62,284 bases of DNA from Bacteroidales bacterium. GTDB taxonomy: Bacteria > Bacteroidota > Bacteroidia > Bacteroidales > P3. Position numbers and translations under genes: made by a program. Location: contig JAFSPS010000021.1 of assembly GCA_017451385.1 (NCBI GenBank), positions 1 through 62,284 on the forward strand. The letters run 5' to 3'. Numbering within the stretch: the stretch's first letter is position 1; each line of letters opens with the position of its first letter. The notes beneath the pieces were generated by a model that ran no database searches, had not been told where the DNA came from, and was given only the letters and a program-made list of their open reading frames with translations. This document shows positions 1 to 9,056 of the stretch, in pieces.

Positions 1-1
1 C

Positions 2-100
2 ATCGTGTTTGTGATGTTCAGCGGCGCACGCCGGCTGGAACTGCGTCAGAACGCCGCCTACGGCAACGACCCCGAATATCAGGATAGAGTATCTCGTTGA
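2..100 (+). CDS. C-terminal fragment of a membrane protein, possibly DUF1295-like (5' end outside window, 3' end fused into repeat)
   Basis: An open plus-strand frame enters from the window edge and stops at TGA 98-100. Its residues (FSGARRLELRQ, then YGNDPEYQ) resemble the C-terminal end of DUF1295/steroid-reductase-like membrane proteins, which normally continue another ~20-30 residues after the PEYQ region. Here the frame runs into the repeat array of the opposite-strand gene and stops after four more codons. Bases 1-78 contain 48 G/C (about 61%), clearly higher than the adjoining repeat DNA. I see a truncated fragment; the family name is from memory and tentative. It could instead be chance coding-like sequence or an assembly join. 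Confidence 0.4.
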   Translation: MVFVMFSGARRLELRQNAAYGNDPEYQDRVSR

Positions 101-1944
101 ACGATGGTGTCGTAATGGTTGGTTACGTTATATAGAGTGTCGAAATGATTTGTGACGCTGTACAATGTATCGTAATGGTTGGTAATGTTGTATAACGTAT
201 CACGTTGAATGATGGTGTCGTAGTGGTTGGTTACGTTATACAACGTATCGTAATGATTGGTCACGCTGTACAATGTATCGTAGTGGTTGGTGATGTTGTA
301 TAGCGTATCTCGTTGAATGATGGTGTCGTAGTGGTTGGTTACGTTGTATAACGTATCATAATGATTGGTCACACTGTACAATGTATCATAGTGATTGGTG
401 ATGTTGTATAGAGTATCACGCTGAATAATTGTATCGTAATGGTTGGTCACGTTATACAATGTGTCGTAGTGATTTGTGACGCTGTACAATGAATCATAGT
501 GATTGGTTACGTTATATAACGTATCACGTTGAACGATGGTGTCGTAATGGTTTGTTACGTTATACAATGTGTCGTAGTGGTTTGTTACGCTGTATAATGT
601 GTCGTAATGGTTGGTTACATTATACAATGTATCGTAGTGGTTGGTGATGTTGTATAGAGTATCACGTTGAATGATGGTATCATAATGCGTGGTGATGTTG
701 TATAGAGTATCACGCTGAATGATTGTGTCGTAATGATTGGTCACGCTGAACAATGTATCATAATGATTTGTTACGCTGTACAATGTATCGTAATGGTTGG
801 TAATGTTATATAGCGTATCACGTTGAATGATGGTGTCGTAGTGGTTGGTTACGTTATACAATGTGTCGTAGTGGTTTGTTACGCTGTATAATGTGTCGTA
901 ATGGTTGGTTACATTATACAATGTATCGTAGTGGTTGGTGATGTTGTATAGAGTATCATGTTGAATGATGGTATCATAATGCGTGGTGATGTTGTATAGT
1001 GTATCACGTTGAATGATGGTGTCGTAGTGGTTGGTTACGTTATACAACGTATCATAGTGATTTGTCACACTGTACAATGTATCATAATGGTTGGTAATGT
1101 TATATAGCGTATCACGTTGAATGATGGTGTCGTAGTGGTTGGTTACGTTATATAGCGTATCACGTTGAATGATGGTGTCGTAATGGTTGGTCACGTTATA
1201 CAACGTATCATAGTGATTTGTCACACTGTACAATGTATCGTAATGGTTGGTAATGTTATATAACGTATCACGCTGAATGATGGTGTCGTAATGGTTGGTC
1301 ATGTTATACAACGTATCATAGTGATTTGTTACACTATACAATGTATCGTAGTGGTTGGTGATATTATATAGTGTGTCGAAGGAGAAAACGGTGTCGTTGT
1401 TGATGATAATAAGTGTGTCGCGATTCGTGATTATGCTATAAATTGTATCTGCTGTTGAATGAACGGAGTCAACAACGAAAATGGTATCTCTACTAATGCT
1501 ATATATGGTGTCAGAATGACTTGTATGTGGACAGTGTGCAGCATATTCGGCATATAAGGCGTATGGTACTGAAAGAATCTGTTGTGATGTTGTTATTGAA
1601 TAGTTGTTACCGCCCCACGGGTCTGTTTCGCTTACGGCATAGTAGGGGCCGTTTCCCCACTGTATATTAGCAAAGGAGCCATATTCAGGCTGTCCGGTGC
1701 CGATGCGAAGGGTGTAGAGTCCATTGGCATTAGTCGTGGCGGTATGGATTTCGGTATATATCGACGTTCCTGTGCTTGAGCCTTGCCGGATGCTCATCCG
1801 CACGCTAATGTTTCTGTTGGATACAAGAATCCCGTCACTATCTCGAAGAACCGCCTGATAGGTTACCGCCATAGGTGCTTGTGCACATACATCTGCCATG
1901 GCGGCAAATAGGAGGAAGAGAAGAAAATAAAAACGTTTTTTCAT
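79..1944 (-). CDS. Secreted tandem-repeat protein (DTLYNxTNHY repeats), possibly truncated at the C-terminus
   Basis: 621 residues. Residues 1-22 are a signal peptide (MKKR, hydrophobic stretch, VCAQ). Residues ~23-140 match the N-terminal module common in secreted Bacteroidales proteins (YQAVLRDSDG, NGLYTLRIGTG, ETDPWGG, LSVPYALYAEYA). Residues ~143-189 are irregular DT-rich sequence, and from residue 190 to the end the protein is only repeats: 35 decapeptides of the form DTLYNxTNHY and 13 hexapeptides DTI(I/V)Q(R/H). Short DT-hydrophobic-aromatic linkers are common in Bacteroidota surface proteins; this is an extreme expansion. The protein ends in mid-repeat (QRDTLS then stop) with no sorting domain, so the native C-terminus may be missing. 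Function unknown; a surface or extracellular filament-like segment is an inference. Confidence 0.75.
   Translation of the reverse strand: MKKRFYFLLFLLFAAMADVCAQAPMAVTYQAVLRDSDGILVSNRNISVRMSIRQGSSTGTSIYTEIHTATTNANGLYTLRIGTGQPEYGSFANIQWGNGPYYAVSETDPWGGNNYSITTSQQILSVPYALYAEYAAHCPHTSHSDTIYSISRDTIFVVDSVHSTADTIYSIITNRDTLIIINNDTVFSFDTLYNITNHYDTLYSVTNHYDTLYNMTNHYDTIIQRDTLYNITNHYDTLYSVTNHYDTLYNVTNHYDTIIQRDTLYNVTNHYDTIIQRDTLYNITNHYDTLYSVTNHYDTLYNVTNHYDTIIQRDTLYNITTHYDTIIQHDTLYNITNHYDTLYNVTNHYDTLYSVTNHYDTLYNVTNHYDTIIQRDTLYNITNHYDTLYSVTNHYDTLFSVTNHYDTIIQRDTLYNITTHYDTIIQRDTLYNITNHYDTLYNVTNHYDTLYSVTNHYDTLYNVTNHYDTIVQRDTLYNVTNHYDSLYSVTNHYDTLYNVTNHYDTIIQRDTLYNITNHYDTLYSVTNHYDTLYNVTNHYDTIIQRDTLYNITNHYDTLYSVTNHYDTLYNVTNHYDTIIQRDTLYNITNHYDTLYSVTNHFDTLYNVTNHYDTIVQRDTLS
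82..1377. repeat. Coding tandem repeat array, 30-bp and 18-bp units
   Basis: The DNA encoding residues 190-621 of the secreted repeat protein. The basic order is three 30-bp units followed by one 18-bp unit (a 108-bp higher-order block), with variants carrying one or four 30-bp units between 18-bp units. Units differ mainly at synonymous positions (gtatca/gtatcg, taatgg/tagtgg), so copies are not identical but remain recombinogenic. Arrays of this kind change length by slippage and also defeat short-read assembly. Confidence 0.9.
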
Positions 1945-2032
1945 AAGTATGTTTATTAGTTTATTCCGTTTTGTTCGATATATTATATATGGTCAACTGT
2001 TTTTCAGTGATAATAAGAGGCGGATTGTTTTG

Positions 2033-3034
2033 CTATAATACGTATGATGGTTTTCGCCTACGGTATTTTATGTTGGATGTTCTGAATGGATTGCCGCTTG
2101 AGATGCGTTTGCCAAATGTCATATTATAAGATATGCGAATACCCACATCCATGTAGCGTAGTGACGAGATGCTGTTGCTATGCAGATAGTTGTTTATCTC
2201 GTAGTCGCCGTTGGCGTAGTACACAAGGTCGTCACCGTCAATTTTGTTTTTGTTAAGGCCAATGTTCGCATAAAAGACAAAATTGATGATACTCTTAGCG
2301 TCTATTGCATAGCGGTAGCCTACAGCTATGGAGGCCGCTATGTTCATAAGGTTGGTTCCCCCCTGTTCGAAAGAGGAGGCGGTATATCTGCCAGACTGTT
2401 CATCGACAGATAATATCTCAATAGGGCGGCGAAGTGTCGTCCCTGTGCCGTCAATCTGCCTGCCAATGCCTATTGTCGTCGCGCCGTAATCGAAATGAGC
2501 CGCGGAGATTATTGGAAGCATGATTTGGAAGCCGACATTGGAATAGAAATGTCCAGACTGGAAGATGAAATAAGCTGGCAGGGTTATAAAGGCAAGGTCA
2601 TATCTTTCGTGCATACCATCTGTGGTTGCTGTGAAATGAGTGCTCCTAACCACGGTGCTCTCGTTGTCAAAAAATTCAATATTGCCAATACTCTCAGATT
2701 CAAACTTATCGAAACCAACGCCATTGTGAGCATAGGTCATGCCGAGACCAATCCGAAAGCCAGATAGTTTGTCCCATAAATAGCTGTAGGCGACATTCAT
2801 CTGGAATGATGCACCAGGGTAGATTGGAGCAAAAAAACGACCATCAGCTAATAATTGAGCACATCCTCCACCGAAAGAGAAATCGATATTTGACGAACGT
2901 TGCTTGCGTAGTAAAAACATCTGTCTGTATGGAGCATTTTGAGCAGGGGAAAGAGAGTATAGTCCAATACAAAGGAATAGACATAAGTGTATCTGTATGA
3001 TAATTTTCAGCATGTATGGGCTTCTTTGATTCAT
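2033..3034 (-). CDS. Outer-membrane beta-barrel-like protein (PorP/SprF-like appearance)
   Basis: 333 residues with a signal-like hydrophobic start; the codon at M8 (MLKIIIQ) could be the real start, as only it is followed directly by the hydrophobic core. The mature part is rich in alternating aromatic and glycine residues (SFGGGCAQLL, SYLWDKLSGFRIGLGM, IAASIAVGYRYAI, FVFYANIGLN, YMDVGIRISYNMTFG), typical of an outer-membrane barrel. PorP/SprF-type barrels often lie next to secreted T9SS cargo, and here a T9SS-sorted protein lies 36 bp upstream and the repeat protein downstream on the same strand. The exact family is not certain from sequence reading alone. Confidence 0.55.
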   Translation of the reverse strand: MNQRSPYMLKIIIQIHLCLFLCIGLYSLSPAQNAPYRQMFLLRKQRSSNIDFSFGGGCAQLLADGRFFAPIYPGASFQMNVAYSYLWDKLSGFRIGLGMTYAHNGVGFDKFESESIGNIEFFDNESTVVRSTHFTATTDGMHERYDLAFITLPAYFIFQSGHFYSNVGFQIMLPIISAAHFDYGATTIGIGRQIDGTGTTLRRPIEILSVDEQSGRYTASSFEQGGTNLMNIAASIAVGYRYAIDAKSIINFVFYANIGLNKNKIDGDDLVYYANGDYEINNYLHSNSISSLRYMDVGIRISYNMTFGKRISSGNPFRTSNIKYRRRKPSYVL

Positions 3035-3070
3035 GATATATTAGAATTCGGAGGGAAAAGTACTTTGGAA

Positions 3071-4138
3071 TTAGTGAACAATAATTTTCTTAACAATGGT
3101 ATTCTGTTGCCCTCGAAACACGACACTATAAGTCCCACTATTGTCAGGTGCTATGATATAGTTATCTCCGTTATGTGCCTGTTCCTTTTTTAGCAATCGG
3201 CCATGAATGTCGTATAGTTCCAGAGTATCATATTCGTCGATGTTGTTAAGTGTAATCGTGATTATATATTTTGGTGTTGTGGGATTGGGATGAATTAGCA
3301 TTGTGGCGGGTTCCGATGCTTGCTTGCCTGGCTCAATACATATTATGTTGCTCTTCACCCAGAAACCATTGCCGGCAGAGACCTCTACATAAAAGCATCC
3401 AGACAGATTTTGATGAACGCCATCAACGAATTCAACATAGAAATCGCTCGTCGCTGTTGCTATTAGTTGTCCATTGCGGAACCACCTATACGCCGTATAG
3501 TCGGCTCGTGGTCCTTCTTCACCCTCCGGATAGTGGTCAACAACTAAAAGACGGCGGTCGTGGCACCGTATATGAGGTATTGGTGCATCATTAAGCAGAG
3601 CGAGGTGCAGATGTAATATGCTGTCGCATCCAGAAGCCGCAACATCTCTTATCATATATGTATAGTTGCCGGATTGAGTGTAGTTTGACCCTTGCCAAAA
3701 GAAGTGTCTTGAGGCTTCTGCGCTGTCATACGAGTTTGCGGAATAGCGGATGTTCAGATTGAGAATGAATATACTATCACACTCGTTGTGTCCGATGGCT
3801 AAATGTTTATATGTTCCTGATGAGTTTAATATCCGTCCATGCCATACCATACTGTCGCATGTCGTTATTTCACTTTCTAAAAAAGTCGTGTCGCATTCAG
3901 TCGGCGGTTGCTCAATAAACGGTTGTTGCACGCCCTCGGAAACGCTTAGGGCTGTTGCACCTAAATCTTGTTCACAGAAAACCTGCCCTATGGTATATTC
4001 TATAACACCGGTGGTGGAGAAAAGGGAACTGCCTCCAGTTGTTACGATGTCGTTTTGGCAGTATAGGCTTTGACAGGCCATCATCAATATGGCTATGATA
4101 AAGATACTTTTTGATGTATGTACTGTATTAAGATACAT
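3071..4138 (-). CDS. T9SS type A sorting domain-containing secreted protein
   Basis: 355 residues from ATG 4138, chosen because GAGGATG sits ~8 nt upstream and the protein then begins with a signal peptide (KSIFIIAILMMACQSLYCQ). The open frame extends upstream to 4294 without signal-like sequence. The N-terminal mature region (GVIEYTIGQVF, SEGVQQPF) is a motif often seen at the start of T9SS cargo. Cysteine-containing modules (CDTTF, CDSMVWHG, GCDSILHL) resemble repeats in Bacteroidota adhesin-like proteins. The last ~75 residues form the sorting domain: HPNPT, LELYDIHGRLL, SGTYSVVF and a terminal KKIIVH. Predicted to be exported through the T9SS and attached to or released from the surface. 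Probably co-transcribed with the barrel-like gene 36 bp downstream. Confidence 0.8.
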   Translation of the reverse strand: MYLNTVHTSKSIFIIAILMMACQSLYCQNDIVTTGGSSLFSTTGVIEYTIGQVFCEQDLGATALSVSEGVQQPFIEQPPTECDTTFLESEITTCDSMVWHGRILNSSGTYKHLAIGHNECDSIFILNLNIRYSANSYDSAEASRHFFWQGSNYTQSGNYTYMIRDVAASGCDSILHLHLALLNDAPIPHIRCHDRRLLVVDHYPEGEEGPRADYTAYRWFRNGQLIATATSDFYVEFVDGVHQNLSGCFYVEVSAGNGFWVKSNIICIEPGKQASEPATMLIHPNPTTPKYIITITLNNIDEYDTLELYDIHGRLLKKEQAHNGDNYIIAPDNSGTYSVVFRGQQNTIVKKIIVH

Positions 4139-4647
4139 ATTATCATCCTCAAATGGCATGATTCCCAAATGCCATAGCAAAGCTATTTGTATTAGAGTAC
4201 ATAAAAGAAGCGCGGGAATCTCTACTTTGCTTATCCCATCTGTGAGGTTCTCGCATGGACCCGGTAAAGAAAGATAAGCAATGCCGAAGCCCACGCTGTT
4301 AGGATATTCAAAGTCAAAAAGCAGTAGAGATTAGCTACTACCATAGACCTACAAGCCAATCAATTGGCATAATAGTCCTAACCATGGACGCTGACATTTG
4401 CTATATCGTTGCTTTACCTGTTAAAATTTGCGAGATTTCACAGACAACGAATATAACGCTGTAGGCGTCTCCTTTTATGTTATAGTTCATCCTCTCCCGC
4501 CACATCCCTTGATGGCTTCGGCGTTTGAGAATGAGGTTGCAAAAATACGTTTTTTTTATTGAATGGGAATGTTTTATTTTTCCACCATAACACAAAAATA
4601 TGTGTGCAGGTGGTTCGAGGCAGTTTGCAATCGGTCTTATGCTATGC
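4139..4647. other. Intergenic region, no convincing gene
   Basis: 509 bases between ung and the T9SS-sorted protein. A minus-strand TAnnTTTG match (TATTTTTG, 4540-4547) could start a long leader for the secreted-protein cluster. A 64-codon minus-strand frame (4401-4595) has no signal, motif or convincing ribosome site and is not called. An imperfect palindrome GCCAATCAATTGGC lies near 4355-4368. Confidence 0.5.
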
Positions 4648-5328
4648 TTACCGTGCTATGGAGGCCCAGTCTATGGGGGTGAGGCCTTGTTGCAGCAGGA
4701 TGTTGTTGCATTGCGAGAAATGGCGGCAGCCGAAGAATCCTCTGTGTGCCGAGAGCGGCGAGGGATGTGGGGCTGTGAGCACGAAGTGTTTGGCGCGGTC
4801 TATGAGTGCCGCCTTGCGAATGGCATAGCTGCCCCACAGCAGGAAGACTATGCCTTGCCTGTAGAGTGACAGAGCGCTGATGGCGGCATCGGTGAATTGT
4901 TCCCATCCGTGGTTCTGATGTGCACCGGCTTGATGGGCACGCACGGTGAGGGTGGCGTTGAGCAGTAGCACGCCTTGGTCCGCCCAGCTGCCGAGATAGC
5001 CCTGTGTGGCAGGGATGGAGAGACCGAGGTCGCTGTTAATCTCTTTTATGATATTGACCAACGATGGCGGCACGCGTACTCCGTCGGGAACCGAGAAGCA
5101 AAGTCCCTGCGCCTGTCCGGGTTCGTGGTAGGGGTCTTGACCGAGGATGACGACTTTTACTTTGTCGAACGGTGTGCGGTCAAAGGCGGCGAAGATAAGG
5201 CTGCCGGGAGGGTAGCAGGTGTACTGCCTGCGCTCCTCAACAAGGAAGGCTTTGAGCTGTGCAAAGTATTCGGACTCGAACTGTGGGCGGAGGACAGCAA
5301 GCCACGAAGCATCTATCTTTGGTGTCAT
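4648..5328 (-). CDS. ung: Uracil-DNA glycosylase, family 1
   Basis: 226 residues, the usual length. Removes uracil from DNA as the first step of base-excision repair. The water-activating motif GQDPYH is at residues 63-68, the uracil-recognition region LLNATLTVR at ~121-130, and the DNA-intercalation/catalytic loop HPSPLSAHRGFFG at ~188-200 with catalytic His188. All family-defining residues are present. The gene lies 76 bp downstream of the MBL-fold hydrolase on the same strand and may be the last gene of a lysS-led unit. Confidence 0.97.
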   Translation of the reverse strand: MTPKIDASWLAVLRPQFESEYFAQLKAFLVEERRQYTCYPPGSLIFAAFDRTPFDKVKVVILGQDPYHEPGQAQGLCFSVPDGVRVPPSLVNIIKEINSDLGLSIPATQGYLGSWADQGVLLLNATLTVRAHQAGAHQNHGWEQFTDAAISALSLYRQGIVFLLWGSYAIRKAALIDRAKHFVLTAPHPSPLSAHRGFFGCRHFSQCNNILLQQGLTPIDWASIAR

Positions 5329-5404
5329 TGGTATTCGTTGGATTAGGAAGATTTATGAATAGTACCGCACTCGAAAGATTGGAACTGTGGGTTTGCTTGT
5401 CAGT

Positions 5405-6064
5405 TCAATCATATACAAGGAAACTATTGTATTTATTCTCCCTGCCTATGGTGCTCGCAATGCCGTGACCTGGCAGCACAGCATAGTCCGAAGGTAGTGT
5501 GAGCAGTTGCTCGCGTATCTTGTGTATCAGCAGACGGTGGTCGCCACCGGGAAGGTCGCTGCGCCCAACGCTGAAGTGGAACAATGTGTCGCCAGTGATG
5601 ACGCTGCGTTCGTCGTGCAGCACATAGCACATGCTGCCAGGGCAGTGGCCCGGTACGTAGCGCGCCTCAATCTGAATCGAGCCTACCTGCAGAGTGTCGC
5701 CATCGACTATCTCGTTGACAGGCAGCCGTTCCAGAGCATCGCCATCGACGGCAAAGCCCATCACGCCGCCATATACCATGGCGTGTTGTAGCAACTCGCG
5801 GCCCTCGCGGTGCATGGTGACGGGGAGGCTGAAACGCTCGCAGACCTGTTGCAGTCCCGCTATGTGGTCTATATGCGCATGCGTCAGTAGTATGAGGGTA
5901 GGGGAGAGCCCCTTGCCCTCAATGAACTGCATGAGCATGGCATCCTCGTATGATGCCTCGGCGGCAGGGTCTATGATGGCGCACTGGCGCGCCGCTTCGT
6001 CATAGACCACATAGCTATTCACCTGAAAGTGATTGAACTCAAATGTCTTTATCACAGGCTGCAA
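5405..6064 (-). CDS. MBL-fold metallo-hydrolase, glyoxalase II-like
   Basis: 219 residues. The metal-binding motif THAHIDH is at residues 61-67, followed by the other metallo-beta-lactamase-fold ligands: GHCPGS (~139-144), GDTLFHFSVGRSDLPGGD (~157-174) and LPGHG near the C-terminus. This arrangement is that of small glyoxalase II-like hydrolases, which split thioesters such as S-lactoyl conjugates; the real substrate cannot be read from sequence. Cytoplasmic, with no signal peptide. It begins 13 bp after lysS on the same strand, so the two are almost certainly co-transcribed. Confidence 0.88.
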   Translation of the reverse strand: MQPVIKTFEFNHFQVNSYVVYDEAARQCAIIDPAAEASYEDAMLMQFIEGKGLSPTLILLTHAHIDHIAGLQQVCERFSLPVTMHREGRELLQHAMVYGGVMGFAVDGDALERLPVNEIVDGDTLQVGSIQIEARYVPGHCPGSMCYVLHDERSVITGDTLFHFSVGRSDLPGGDHRLLIHKIREQLLTLPSDYAVLPGHGIASTIGRENKYNSFLVYD

Positions 6065-6077
6065 TTATTTTATTGTT

Positions 6078-7805
6078 TTATTCGTTTCCGCCTCTTATCC
6101 ACTGTTCTACAGCTTCTTTTTGGACGGGAGGGATGTCGAGTTTGTTCTTCTTGCGCAGGCCGTTGAGGTCGTTATATAGCTTATTGGGGTTGGCCTCTCG
6201 AAGCTGAGATAGAGTGCTTATGCCGGCTTTGCGAAGCATGGGTACCCACTCTGCCGCCACACCGTGTGCCTCAAATTCCTCGTCAGTGGTCACTGCGGCT
6301 TTCTTCTCCGGTTTCATCTGCGGGAAGAGCAGCACATCCTGTATGCTCTGTTCGCCGGTCATCATCATCACGAGGCGGTCGATGCCTATGCCCATACCGC
6401 TGGTGGGCGGCATGCCAAATTCGAGGGCGCGGACAAAGTCCATGTCGATAAACATGGCTTCGTCGTCGCCTTTCTCGCTGAGACGCAGTTGCTCTTGAAA
6501 TCTGCCGAGCTGGTCGATGGGGTCGTTGAGCTCGCTGTAAGCGTTGGCCAGCTCCTTGCCGTTGACGAAGAGCTCGAAGCGTTCGGTGAGGTTGGGGTTG
6601 TCGCGGTGGCGTTTGCAGAGAGGCGACATCTCGATGGGATAGTCAGTAACGAAGGTGGGCTGGATGAGTTTGCCTTCGCATCTCTCGCCGAAGATGGCGT
6701 CAATGAGCTTGCCTTTGCCCATGGTGGCGTCGGTCTCGATGCCGAGGGTCTTGCAGGTGTCGCGCAGTTCGTCCTCCGTCATGTCGGCCACATCGTAGCC
6801 CGTCTCCTCCTTGATGAGTTGGCACATGGGGGCACGTCGGAAGGGGGGCTTGAAGTCTATCTCGTTGCCCCACACATTGACCTTGGTGGTGCCGTGTAGC
6901 GTGAGGGCTATGCGCTCCAGCATGTTCTCGGTGAAGGACATCATCCAGTTGTAGTCCTTATAAGCCACGTATATCTCCATGGCGGTGAACTCGGGGTTGT
7001 GGGTGCGGTCCATGCCCTCGTTGCGGAAATTGCGACTGAACTCATATACGCCGGCGTAGCCGCCCACGATAAGCCGTTTCAGGTACAGCTCGTTGGCTAT
7101 GCGCAGATAGAGGTCTATGTCGAGCGCATTGTGATGGGTGATGAAGGGGCGTGCCGCCGCTCCGCCGGGGATGGATTGCAGCACGGGGGTATCCACCTCG
7201 AGGTAGCCCTGACCGTCGAAGTAGTCACGCATGGTGCGTATAATCTTGGCACGCTGCTCGAAGGTCTTGCGTACCTGCGGGTTGACTATCAAATCGACAT
7301 AGCGCATACGGTAGCGTTGCTCGGGGTCGCTGAAAGCGTCATAGACCACGCCGTCTTTCTCCTTGACGATAGGCAGAGGACGCAGGCTCTTGCTGAGCAC
7401 TGTCAGCGTCTTGACATGAATAGAAATCTCGCCCATCTGGGTGACGAAGACATAACCCGTAACGCCAATGATGTCGCCGATGTCGAGCAGACGTTTGAAC
7501 ACGGTGTTGTACATCGTCTTGTCTTCGCTGGGGCATATCTCGTCACGCTTCACATAGAGCTGGATGCGTCCGTAGCTATCCTGTAATTCTACGAAGCTGG
7601 CGGCACCCATAATGCGGCGGCTCATGATGCGGCCAGCGATGCTGACATTCTGAAAGAGGGTGTTGTCGGTAGGATACTTCTCAAGAATCTCGCTACTCTT
7701 AGCGTTGACTTCGTAGAGGGCGGCGGGATAGGGGTTGATGCCAAGATTTTTTAGTTCTTGCAATGAGTTGCGACGTATTTGTTCTTGTTCGGTTAGTTCT
7801 GCCAT
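6078..7805 (-). CDS. lysS: Lysyl-tRNA synthetase, class II
   Basis: 575 residues. Charges tRNA-Lys with lysine. An N-terminal OB-fold anticodon-binding domain ([20 protein letters not shown]) precedes the class II catalytic core: motif 1 region ([26 protein letters not shown]), motif 2 ([14 protein letters not shown]) and motif 3 ([12 protein letters not shown]). The last ~70 residues form an extension with a helix-hairpin-helix look ([24 protein letters not shown]), as I recall for LysRS of Bacteroidota. First gene of a minus-strand unit with the MBL-fold gene and probably ung. Confidence 0.98.
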   Translation of the reverse strand: MAELTEQEQIRRNSLQELKNLGINPYPAALYEVNAKSSEILEKYPTDNTLFQNVSIAGRIMSRRIMGAASFVELQDSYGRIQLYVKRDEICPSEDKTMYNTVFKRLLDIGDIIGVTGYVFVTQMGEISIHVKTLTVLSKSLRPLPIVKEKDGVVYDAFSDPEQRYRMRYVDLIVNPQVRKTFEQRAKIIRTMRDYFDGQGYLEVDTPVLQSIPGGAAARPFITHHNALDIDLYLRIANELYLKRLIVGGYAGVYEFSRNFRNEGMDRTHNPEFTAMEIYVAYKDYNWMMSFTENMLERIALTLHGTTKVNVWGNEIDFKPPFRRAPMCQLIKEETGYDVADMTEDELRDTCKTLGIETDATMGKGKLIDAIFGERCEGKLIQPTFVTDYPIEMSPLCKRHRDNPNLTERFELFVNGKELANAYSELNDPIDQLGRFQEQLRLSEKGDDEAMFIDMDFVRALEFGMPPTSGMGIGIDRLVMMMTGEQSIQDVLLFPQMKPEKKAAVTTDEEFEAHGVAAEWVPMLRKAGISTLSQLREANPNKLYNDLNGLRKKNKLDIPPVQKEAVEQWIRGGNE

Positions 7806-7918
7806 TGTGGTTATGTTTTATTATCAATTATTGTATTTGTCAATGATGGGATGCAGATGACACTGCTTCATTCATCAGCGATGTAATTATCCTCGTGGAG
7901 TATTTTTTTCGTTTCAGC

Positions 7919-8854
7919 TTATTTTCTGCCACCAGTGCTGCGTTCAAAGAAGAAAAAGAGGCCTACAGTGACCAATACCATCACGCCGATGATAACCCAG
8001 AACGCCGTAGTGCTTGTTGTGAAAGGGAAATCCACGTTCATGCCGAAGAGTCCAGTTATCACCGTCAGCGGCAGCATGATAGTGCTGAAATAGGTAAGCA
8101 CGCGCATGATGTCGTTGGTGCGGTTGGCCTGCAACGAGTCGAATGTTTGCGACAGACCTTCAATCAATTCGCCGTAGTCCTCAATGGAGTCGAACATCTT
8201 TTGATATTGGTCTAAGATGTTGCCCCAGTAGTCTTCCATATCCAGCACTTCGGGGTCCACAAATCCTCGTATGCCGCCACTCTCGAACATGTGTAGCACG
8301 CGCAGCTGCGGCTTGAATGTGGTGTTGAGTAGGATGATGTTGCGCCTCGTAATGCTGATGAGTTCGATGATGGTGCGGGCGCGCTTGTTGAAAATGTCGT
8401 AGTTTATCAAGTCCACTTCTGCACCCACGCGCATGATGAGCGTATAGGTCTCTTTCATCAGCCGCTCAAGAATATGGTAGAGTAGCAAATCGCTTGACGA
8501 GAGCGAGTGTATGGTGTCCTCGTCCTCTTCAGCAAGGTCCTCTACCATCTCGTCAAAGAGCTGCTTCACCACCCAGTGGGAACGGTCGAGGGTGACGATG
8601 AAATCCCGCCCCCAGAATATTTTTACCTCTCGGATGCGGATGAATTTGTTGCCCTTGTCGAAATAGGGGAAATGGAGAATAATGAAATAGTAATCGTCAT
8701 ATTGGTCAATCTTGGGTCGCTGGTTGCTGCTGCGACAGTCCTCAATATCCAAAGGGTGTACCTTATATTCGTCCAATAGGTAGCGGTAATCTTCCTCGGT
8801 AGCGTTGGTGATATGTTTCCACTTCAAAGACTGGTACTGCAAAGTCTCTATCAT
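7919..8854 (-). CDS. corA: CorA-family magnesium/cobalt transporter
   Basis: 311 residues from ATG 8854, preferred over the upstream in-frame ATG at 8878 because GGGAGG lies 6-7 nt before it. Forms a pentameric inner-membrane Mg2+ channel. The long acidic and helical cytoplasmic part (EDEDTIHSLSS, NYDIFNKRARTIIEL) is followed by two C-terminal membrane helices. The GMN signature sits between them as FGMNVDFP, so the pore motif is intact. The protein ends with a short basic tail (FFFFERSTGGRK), as in the family. Transcribed alone, probably from the -7 element at 8931-8938. Confidence 0.92.
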   Translation of the reverse strand: MIETLQYQSLKWKHITNATEEDYRYLLDEYKVHPLDIEDCRSSNQRPKIDQYDDYYFIILHFPYFDKGNKFIRIREVKIFWGRDFIVTLDRSHWVVKQLFDEMVEDLAEEDEDTIHSLSSSDLLLYHILERLMKETYTLIMRVGAEVDLINYDIFNKRARTIIELISITRRNIILLNTTFKPQLRVLHMFESGGIRGFVDPEVLDMEDYWGNILDQYQKMFDSIEDYGELIEGLSQTFDSLQANRTNDIMRVLTYFSTIMLPLTVITGLFGMNVDFPFTTSTTAFWVIIGVMVLVTVGLFFFFERSTGGRK

Positions 8855-8930
8855 AGGAGCCTCCCTTCTTTTTAGCAATTACTATGGTGGTCAATATTCT
8901 ACATTCGAGTATTCTCTTTTTTTTCGCGTG

Positions 8931-8938
8931 CAAAATTA
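8931..8938 (-). promoter_or_regulatory. Bacteroides-type -7 element upstream of corA
   Basis: TAATTTTG on the minus strand matches TAnnTTTG. It would give a ~70-nt leader before corA. A clear -33 TTTG at the ideal spacing was not found (a TTTG lies ~24 nt upstream), so confidence is moderate. Confidence 0.4.
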
Positions 8939-9056
8939 GTTAAAAATCCTGATATATTGATGCAAATAATTGTAAAAAACGCTTTAATGGCTTTTGTGGC
9001 GTATATGGTTAATAAAAAGAAACAAATGATTTCAAAAAAAATGATAATTTTGCTTT

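Noticed and set aside
4401-4595. Minus-strand 64-codon ORF between ung and the T9SS-sorted gene
   Set aside because: No signal peptide, motif or neighbour support; likely chance reading through a leader region.
4605-4640. GGTTCGA-like segment as a tRNA T-loop
   Set aside because: No acceptor, D or anticodon stems can be formed around it.
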